Shown here in pieces: positions 8,132-12,662 of a stretch of 12,662 nucleotides of DNA. The stretch lies in contig DAOWAH010000021.1 in NCBI GenBank assembly GCA_030634675.1, positions 1-12,662 on the forward strand, read 5' to 3'. Under the pieces are notes generated by a model. It was given only the letters and a program-made list of their open reading frames with translations, was not told the origin of the DNA and made no database searches. The stretch's first letter is position 1; the number at the start of each line of letters is the position of its first letter. The position numbers were made by a program, and so were the translations under genes. This stretch comes from Fidelibacterota bacterium. GTDB taxonomy: Bacteria; Marinisomatota; Marinisomatia; Marinisomatales; TCS56.

Positions 8132-9445
8132 TCAGTGAATTTCCTTATATAGTGGATATAATCGACATAATTCTTTCACTTCACGACGAACACCAGCAAT
8201 GATAGCCTCATCATCGTGGTTTGAAATCACTTTATCGATTAATTTACATATTTGACGAATATCATCCGTACCCATACCGCGTGTCGTAACGGCCGGCGTT
8301 CCGACTCTTATTCCACTGGTAATAAACGGGCTGCGAGTATCAAATGGTACCATATTTTTATTAACGGTTATTCCCGCCCGTTCCAATGCATTTTCGGCTT
8401 TTTTACCAGAAATGCCTTTGTTTGATAAATCAATCAGAACCAAATGCGTGTCAGTACCGCCGGAGATCAACTGGTAATCCCGCGCTAAGAATTCATCTGC
8501 CATAGCTTTGGCATTATCCACAATATACTTGGTGTATAATTTGAATTCCGGGGATAAGGCTTCTCCAAATGCCACGGCCTTAGCCGCGATTACATGCATC
8601 AACGGACCACCTTGAATTCCGGGCATTACCATGGAATCCAATAATTCAGAAATCATTTTAACACGACCGGATTTTGGCGCCACTTTCCCCCAAGGATTTT
8701 CTCTGTCTTTTCCCATCATTATCATGCCGCCCCTTGGCCCGCGCAGCGTTTTATGGGTAGTGGTAGTAACAACATCACAGTATCCCATAGGTGAAGAATG
8801 TAAACCAGTTGCAACTAAACCGGCGGGATGCGCGATATCAGCCATCAGATAGGCTCCAACCAAATCCGCAACTTCACGGAATTGCTCAAATTCAATAAAA
8901 CGGGGATAGGCCGATCCACCGCAGATTATAAGCTTGGGCTTATGTTCTCGAGCAAGCTGAAATACTTCATCAAAATCGACTCGACCGGTTTCTTTGGTGA
9001 CATGATAAGATATTACATTGAACAATCGTCCGGAGAAGTTTACCGGGCTACCATGCGTCAGATGACCCCCATGTGATAAATCAAGACCCATGATCGTATC
9101 ACCAACATCAACAAAGGTGAGCAAAGCAGCCATATTGGCCTGTGAGCCTGAATGCGGCTGGACGTTAGTATATTCGGCATTAAATAATTCTTTGGCCCGG
9201 TCACGCGCTAAATTCTCCGCTTCATCAACATGCTCACAACCCCCGTAATACCGTTTACCCGGGTACCCCTCGGCATATTTATTGGTCATAACTCCGCCCG
9301 CCATCTCCAAAACCGGATAACTCACGAAATTTTCTGAAGCTATCAGCTCGAGGGTATCATCCTCACGAATTATTTCCCGCTCCAGGATGGCATACATATC
9401 GGGATCATGCTCTTTCAAATGTAAATATGCAGTCGTATCTTTCAT
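8132..9445 (-). CDS. glyA: Serine hydroxymethyltransferase
   Basis: GlyA interconverts serine plus tetrahydrofolate and glycine plus 5,10-methylene-tetrahydrofolate in the cytoplasm, the main source of one-carbon units. From the ATG at 9445 it has 437 residues, near the usual 415-440. All hallmarks are present: LIASENF (34-40), the segment [15 protein letters not shown] (55-69), [10 protein letters not shown] (123-132), the PLP-contacting Asp in [10 protein letters not shown] (D203), and the Schiff-base lysine K232 in [14 protein letters not shown]. The ATG is preferred over the in-frame TTG at 9460 because AGGGG lies 5 nt upstream of it and the family normally begins just before the helix containing DPDMYAIL. 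It lies 22 bp after the TPR gene and 8 bp before tatT, so it appears co-transcribed with TRAP and envelope genes. The C-terminus ([11 protein letters not shown]) looks complete. Confidence 0.98.
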   Translation of the reverse strand: MKDTTAYLHLKEHDPDMYAILEREIIREDDTLELIASENFVSYPVLEMAGGVMTNKYAEGYPGKRYYGGCEHVDEAENLARDRAKELFNAEYTNVQPHSGSQANMAALLTFVDVGDTIMGLDLSHGGHLTHGSPVNFSGRLFNVISYHVTKETGRVDFDEVFQLAREHKPKLIICGGSAYPRFIEFEQFREVADLVGAYLMADIAHPAGLVATGLHSSPMGYCDVVTTTTHKTLRGPRGGMIMMGKDRENPWGKVAPKSGRVKMISELLDSMVMPGIQGGPLMHVIAAKAVAFGEALSPEFKLYTKYIVDNAKAMADEFLARDYQLISGGTDTHLVLIDLSNKGISGKKAENALERAGITVNKNMVPFDTRSPFITSGIRVGTPAVTTRGMGTDDIRQICKLIDKVISNHDDEAIIAGVRREVKELCRLYPLYKEIH

Positions 9446-9450
9446 CTGCA

Positions 9451-9455
9451 CCCCT
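9451..9455 (-). promoter_or_regulatory. Ribosome binding site AGGGG deciding the glyA start
   Basis: On the minus strand AGGGG is followed by TGCAG and the ATG at 9445. It supports that ATG rather than the in-frame TTG at 9460, which has no such site at a suitable distance. Confidence 0.55.
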
Positions 9456-9467
9456 GTCAACGGGTCG

Positions 9468-10736
9468 CTACCAGGATCGATCTTTCATCAGTTTTTCTTC
9501 GATCCAATTATAACATTCACTACCAGGCGTCACAAAACCTTTGTTTTGCTGCTCCGGCGTGAGCATAAACCATTCCTGTCTCCTAAATAATACATCTTTG
9601 TCGTTCTCTTCTAACCAACGTTTATTACCGTTAAATTTCCTTGAACCAAGCTCATCTGCTTTCCCAAAATGTTGTAAGGCCAGCGAAGCGACTATCCGGT
9701 CGTCGTTGGTGATTGAAGAAGTTCGACAATTAGAAAATGCTTTATAGTATACATTCCCTTTCTGACCGTGAGCATCACCATTATTCTGATCAATAGAAAT
9801 TGCTTGATTTGCCCAGCGGATGGCTTTCACATAATCCATTTCCAATACATTAACTTCGGAAATTTTGATTGACAGTTGAGCATCCCTTGGATCTAACTTA
9901 AATAATTTTTCATAAGCGTCCGAGGATTTCGGCAAATCATTAGCGTCAAAATATGCCTCACCCAACAGCCGATATAACGGTTTACTGTCCGATTCAAGTC
10001 GAATACCATCATTGATATTATCAATAGCTTCATCCGCTCGGCCATTGTCTAACAGCAATCTTGCTAAATTGATTTTATAGGATATATTATCCGGATAATC
10101 TTTAACTCGTTGAATTTTAAAATCCAAAGGATCTTCACCAGCGTTTTCCATAGCCAGAGCAATTTCGCTCTGAGCATTCTCATTCCCGGGATCAATAACA
10201 AGTAATTTTCGTAATACGGAAATTTGACCTTTAAAATCCCCCTGCTTTTCATATAACCCGGCTAATTCAGACATTGTAACCGTATCAGTAGAATCCAAGT
10301 CAATGATTTTTTCATATTCAATCATTTCATATTCAACCTTACCTTGTTTCTTATACGCATATGCAAGCCGTTTTCTTAAGGCAAGATTATCAGGTAACTT
10401 TTGAAGACCTTTTAATAAAACATATTCGGAACTATCGTATTTACCTAAAGCCTCATAGGCAATAGCATAGTAAAGGTAAACTTCCCCTTCTTCGCCACGG
10501 TCACAACCCAACTCGACAATTTCATTATATATCCGTGTGGTTGATGCCCAATCACGATTTTTATAATACTCAGCTGCACTACTTAATAACCGTGGGCAGC
10601 GAATCTGTCGTAAAGAATCCAACCGTCTTTCCTCAGCTAACGCCGCGGCATCAATATCATCAGAAGGAGGAACACACATCGAAAATAGTGCTATCCCAAC
10701 AGAAATTAATGTAAATCTTATGATTATCTTAGTCAT
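9468..10736 (-). CDS. TPR-repeat protein, probable envelope lipoprotein
   Basis: This 422-residue protein is built mostly of tetratricopeptide repeats, helix-pair units that form protein-binding scaffolds. The N-terminus [21 protein letters not shown] is a signal-peptide-like segment ending in a Cys at 21; Met just before the Cys is unusual for a lipobox, so lipidation is likely but not certain. Helix-pair repeats run from about 50 to 335, with typical pieces such as [20 protein letters not shown] (91-110), [20 protein letters not shown] (158-177) and [20 protein letters not shown] (309-328). The C-terminal 90 residues are Trp-rich and not recognised ([20 protein letters not shown]). The ATG lies 1 bp after the stop of the barrel gene, and AAGGAG 11 nt upstream sits inside that gene. 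Its position suggests a periplasmic partner of the outer-membrane protein; this is inference. Confidence 0.85.
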   Translation of the reverse strand: MTKIIIRFTLISVGIALFSMCVPPSDDIDAAALAEERRLDSLRQIRCPRLLSSAAEYYKNRDWASTTRIYNEIVELGCDRGEEGEVYLYYAIAYEALGKYDSSEYVLLKGLQKLPDNLALRKRLAYAYKKQGKVEYEMIEYEKIIDLDSTDTVTMSELAGLYEKQGDFKGQISVLRKLLVIDPGNENAQSEIALAMENAGEDPLDFKIQRVKDYPDNISYKINLARLLLDNGRADEAIDNINDGIRLESDSKPLYRLLGEAYFDANDLPKSSDAYEKLFKLDPRDAQLSIKISEVNVLEMDYVKAIRWANQAISIDQNNGDAHGQKGNVYYKAFSNCRTSSITNDDRIVASLALQHFGKADELGSRKFNGNKRWLEENDKDVLFRRQEWFMLTPEQQNKGFVTPGSECYNWIEEKLMKDRSW

Positions 10737-10737
10737 T

Positions 10738-12009
10738 TTAACGAGTTCTCCTTTTCACAAACCAGATATCCCCCAAGGTTAACTGGATCTTGAATCTCTC
10801 TATTATTTCATTTGAAGTTGTTAATGGCCCCTGTCGTTTTGCATAAGAATAAGCCAAGTCTATCTGGTTATTGGATACACCAAATTTCAAACCAATTCCT
10901 AATGACAATCCGGTCTCGATGAGATTATCTTGATAACGTTGCAGATCTTTACTATCGAAATAAAATCCCATTCGATAATGAAAGTATTGATACCACACAC
11001 GGGGAATTGTTCTGGCGAATTTAATCGTTCCTAGATTGAAATGTATAATAGAATTATAGGCCGATCCCGCCAGAGGACTAAGGCCGTAAGGTAATTCATT
11101 ATTGAACGTCTCGCCAGAAATTTCTCCCAGGATATGAAACTGTGATTTCAATTTCATATCATATCCAAGTTCTACACTAAATGGTTTTTGAATATGGCTA
11201 TATAATTTTTCTGTTTTGGCATCAGTTTCAGTCATATAAGGATAATCATCCGAGTAATTATATTGACCATCATTAATTAAATCTTCAAATAAATGATTTT
11301 GTTCAGATTTCAAAGCAAGTGACTGTAAAGTCAATCCAATTGAGCCATACAAGGATATCGGTAAATTTGAAATATTAAAACGGTTGGTATAAATATAGTA
11401 TTTCAGATAAACACCGGAATAACTGTTGTGCCGGCTATAGATGTACTTAGTGCCTTCAATATCAAGTATTGAATTGTGTCTGGATGATCCAAACAAGATT
11501 TGCAACGTAAAAGCATTCTTTTCATGATCGGTTATCGGGAAACTAAAAGCCACACGAAGTGCATTAATACCACCTGAGCCCTTGATTTCTTGAAAAATAG
11601 ATAGAGTATCATCATATACCGTTAAAAAAGTTGGTTCATTCTTTAGCCAATAATTACCATTTGTGAGTGGCACTACTGCTATTCCTAAAGCATAGATATT
11701 TTTTATTGGTAGTATTAGTTGAACACGGTTCAAATCAGAAAATCCGTTTCCACTGGCATCATTATCCAGACTTATTTGTTCACCACTGAAACCACCGGAT
11801 AATAAAGCAAATTTTCCATTGGACCAGGTGACTGGATTTTCGAGTGCGATTCCCTCTGAAAAACTTGGTGTCAACCCACTTGAACCAACACCAAAGGCCG
11901 CAGCGCTGGTTAAATCACGCGGAGCGCCCAGACCAATTGCGTTATTGATACTTTGTCCATAAAGTAGTTGCAGCAGGAACAATAATAAGAAAGACTTACG
12001 GGGAAACAT
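10738..12009 (-). CDS. FadL/OmpP1-like outer-membrane beta-barrel protein
   Basis: This 423-residue protein has a Leu-rich signal peptide (residues 1-18, probable cleavage LLYG|Q) and then continuous amphipathic beta-strands. Residues 25-60 (IGLGAPRDLTSAAAFGVGSS through ALENPVTW) match the FadL/PorV-type N-terminal pattern in which a small-residue stretch precedes an NP motif. The C-terminal part, GLSLGIGLKFG, then NQIDLAYSYAKRQG, then RFKIQLTLGDIWFVKRR, is the typical end of FadL-like barrels from Bacteroidetes and relatives. The family includes hydrophobic-compound uptake channels, but substrate and role here are unknown. The ATG at 12009 lies inside the previous gene (14-bp overlap), without a strong Shine-Dalgarno, so coupled translation is likely. 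The next gene, a TPR protein, follows after 1 bp, which suggests a functional outer-membrane/periplasm pair. Confidence 0.85.
   Translation of the reverse strand: MFPRKSFLLLFLLQLLYGQSINNAIGLGAPRDLTSAAAFGVGSSGLTPSFSEGIALENPVTWSNGKFALLSGGFSGEQISLDNDASGNGFSDLNRVQLILPIKNIYALGIAVVPLTNGNYWLKNEPTFLTVYDDTLSIFQEIKGSGGINALRVAFSFPITDHEKNAFTLQILFGSSRHNSILDIEGTKYIYSRHNSYSGVYLKYYIYTNRFNISNLPISLYGSIGLTLQSLALKSEQNHLFEDLINDGQYNYSDDYPYMTETDAKTEKLYSHIQKPFSVELGYDMKLKSQFHILGEISGETFNNELPYGLSPLAGSAYNSIIHFNLGTIKFARTIPRVWYQYFHYRMGFYFDSKDLQRYQDNLIETGLSLGIGLKFGVSNNQIDLAYSYAKRQGPLTTSNEIIERFKIQLTLGDIWFVKRRTR
10748..10753 (-). promoter_or_regulatory. Ribosome binding site AAGGAG of the TPR gene
   Basis: AAGGAG on the minus strand lies 11 nt before the ATG at 10736, a rather long but workable spacing. 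It is embedded in the last codons of the upstream barrel gene, which suggests coupled translation. Confidence 0.5.
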
Positions 12010-12662
12010 AGATCACTTTTAAACTTGGGCGGAAAGCATTGCTAATGGTAGTATCTTTTTCAAAATGCGCTATTTCAAATGGGTCATTGGCCGAAGTACT
12101 GAATAATTTGATACCATAATTATTTACCTGTCCCAGTGCGACTGCTCCCAATAAATCCCGCAATTCAAATACAACTTGATTTGCACTTACGACAGGATTG
12201 GGCAAATTAATTTGTTGATCAATAGGATCGTCGTGAATTGGGTAGGAAATTGGATACGGTAAGACATCAGTATAGGCAGTATCAATGGAGTACACACCGG
12301 CTGTAAAACCATTGCTATCACTATATAAAGAATCTTGATACAAGGTTAATTGCGCCGAACGAATTACTGCTTCTTCCGGCAGGGTTTGGGCATTTACGAC
12401 TACAGATAAAATCGCCTGTAATCCTTTGGCCCGTCCAATAGAAATCATGGTTGTATCCGCTGGTATTAGGGATGGCGGATAGATGATACTTACATCTTTA
12501 TCAGGATAGAACGATTTTGCTAAAGTATCTATTATATCATTTTGAAGTGAATCGATACCGATAATTTTTCTGAAGTGCACTTTTATTCGTGGCCAATTGT
12601 TATTTGCATTACGACTATAAAATTCGCTGATACCGGTATTATTTTCATCATGCCAAATGACC
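11996..12662 (-). CDS. Secreted or surface protein with DNRLRE-like beta domain (5' end outside window)
   Basis: The last 221 codons of a gene that begins beyond the right edge: the frame is open up to base 12661. An in-frame GTG at 12580 is internal, since coding-like sequence continues upstream (ISEFYSRNANNNWPRIKVHF). The visible part looks like a beta-sandwich of the DNRLRE/carbohydrate-module type: a strand pair IRSAQLTLYQDS, a middle strand GFTAGVYSID, then VVFELRDLLGAVALGQVNNY and NYGIKLFSTS, and a closing RPSLKVIYVSP that resembles the usual RPxLxVxY end of such domains. No catalytic residues can be named. It is probably exported, but the signal peptide would lie outside the window. 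Its stop overlaps the barrel-gene start by 14 bp, so they share a transcript. Domain assignment is moderate; the CDS itself is secure. Confidence 0.7.
   Translation of the reverse strand, partial: VIWHDENNTGISEFYSRNANNNWPRIKVHFRKIIGIDSLQNDIIDTLAKSFYPDKDVSIIYPPSLIPADTTMISIGRAKGLQAILSVVVNAQTLPEEAVIRSAQLTLYQDSLYSDSNGFTAGVYSIDTAYTDVLPYPISYPIHDDPIDQQINLPNPVVSANQVVFELRDLLGAVALGQVNNYGIKLFSTSANDPFEIAHFEKDTTISNAFRPSLKVIYVSP

Noticed and set aside
8828..9076. Plus-strand open frame opposite glyA
   Set aside because: It lies entirely within the highly conserved glyA coding sequence, so it is an antisense shadow.
12578..12580. GTG at 12580 as the true start of the right-most gene
   Set aside because: The frame stays open to the window edge with coding-like sequence upstream and no Shine-Dalgarno precedes the GTG, so the gene is treated as partial.
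1..12662. tRNA genes, CRISPR repeats, insertion sequences or phage genes
   Set aside because: No cloverleaf-like segment, regularly spaced repeat, terminal inverted repeat or transposase/integrase motif was found; coding density is high throughout.

Overview
The window reads as a piece of chromosome from a Gram-negative bacterium of the Fibrobacterota-Chlorobi-Bacteroidota (FCB) superphylum, possibly Candidatus Marinimicrobia or a related uncultured lineage. The evidence is a PorV/PorQ-type outer-membrane protein, a large secreted protein ending in a type IX secretion (T9SS) sorting domain, a FadL-like barrel with an FCB-style C-terminus, and moderately AT-rich DNA with mixed use of Shine-Dalgarno sites. 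Placement below superphylum level is a guess. All nine genes lie on the minus strand, so transcription runs from high to low coordinates. No tRNA, rRNA, mobile element or CRISPR array was seen.

Right part (12662 to 4319) looks like one tightly packed operon. In order of transcription it holds: a secreted or surface protein with a DNRLRE-like beta domain, cut by the window edge; a FadL/OmpP1-like outer-membrane barrel overlapping it by 14 bp; a TPR protein with a lipoprotein-like signal, 1 bp further on; serine hydroxymethyltransferase (glyA); a TatT-type TPR lipoprotein; a TRAP substrate-binding protein; and a fused DctQ-DctM TRAP permease. The last three form a complete TatT-type TRAP transporter, the arrangement described for Treponema pallidum TatT/TatP. 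The binding protein lacks the arginine that holds carboxylates in classical TRAP systems, so the substrate may not be a simple organic acid.

A 202-bp gap (4117-4318) separates this from the left part (4116 to 1). It is the only sizeable non-coding stretch and holds a strong Shine-Dalgarno site and a weak promoter candidate. The left part has a PorV/PorQ-family barrel carrying an EF-hand-like calcium-binding insert, then a protein of more than 907 residues running off the left edge. That protein has an M6 (immune inhibitor A-like) metalloprotease fold signature, FG-GAP-like repeats and a T9SS C-terminal domain. At the place where M6 peptidases have HEXXH it reads MMVGF, so it looks like a catalytically dead pseudoprotease. 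PorV is the T9SS subunit that shuttles cargo, so the two genes make sense as a secretion-partner pair.

The most interesting points are the apparent M6 pseudoprotease exported by T9SS, the calcium-loop insertion in its PorV-like neighbour, and the TatT-TRAP operon headed by outer-membrane and TPR proteins with glyA embedded in it.
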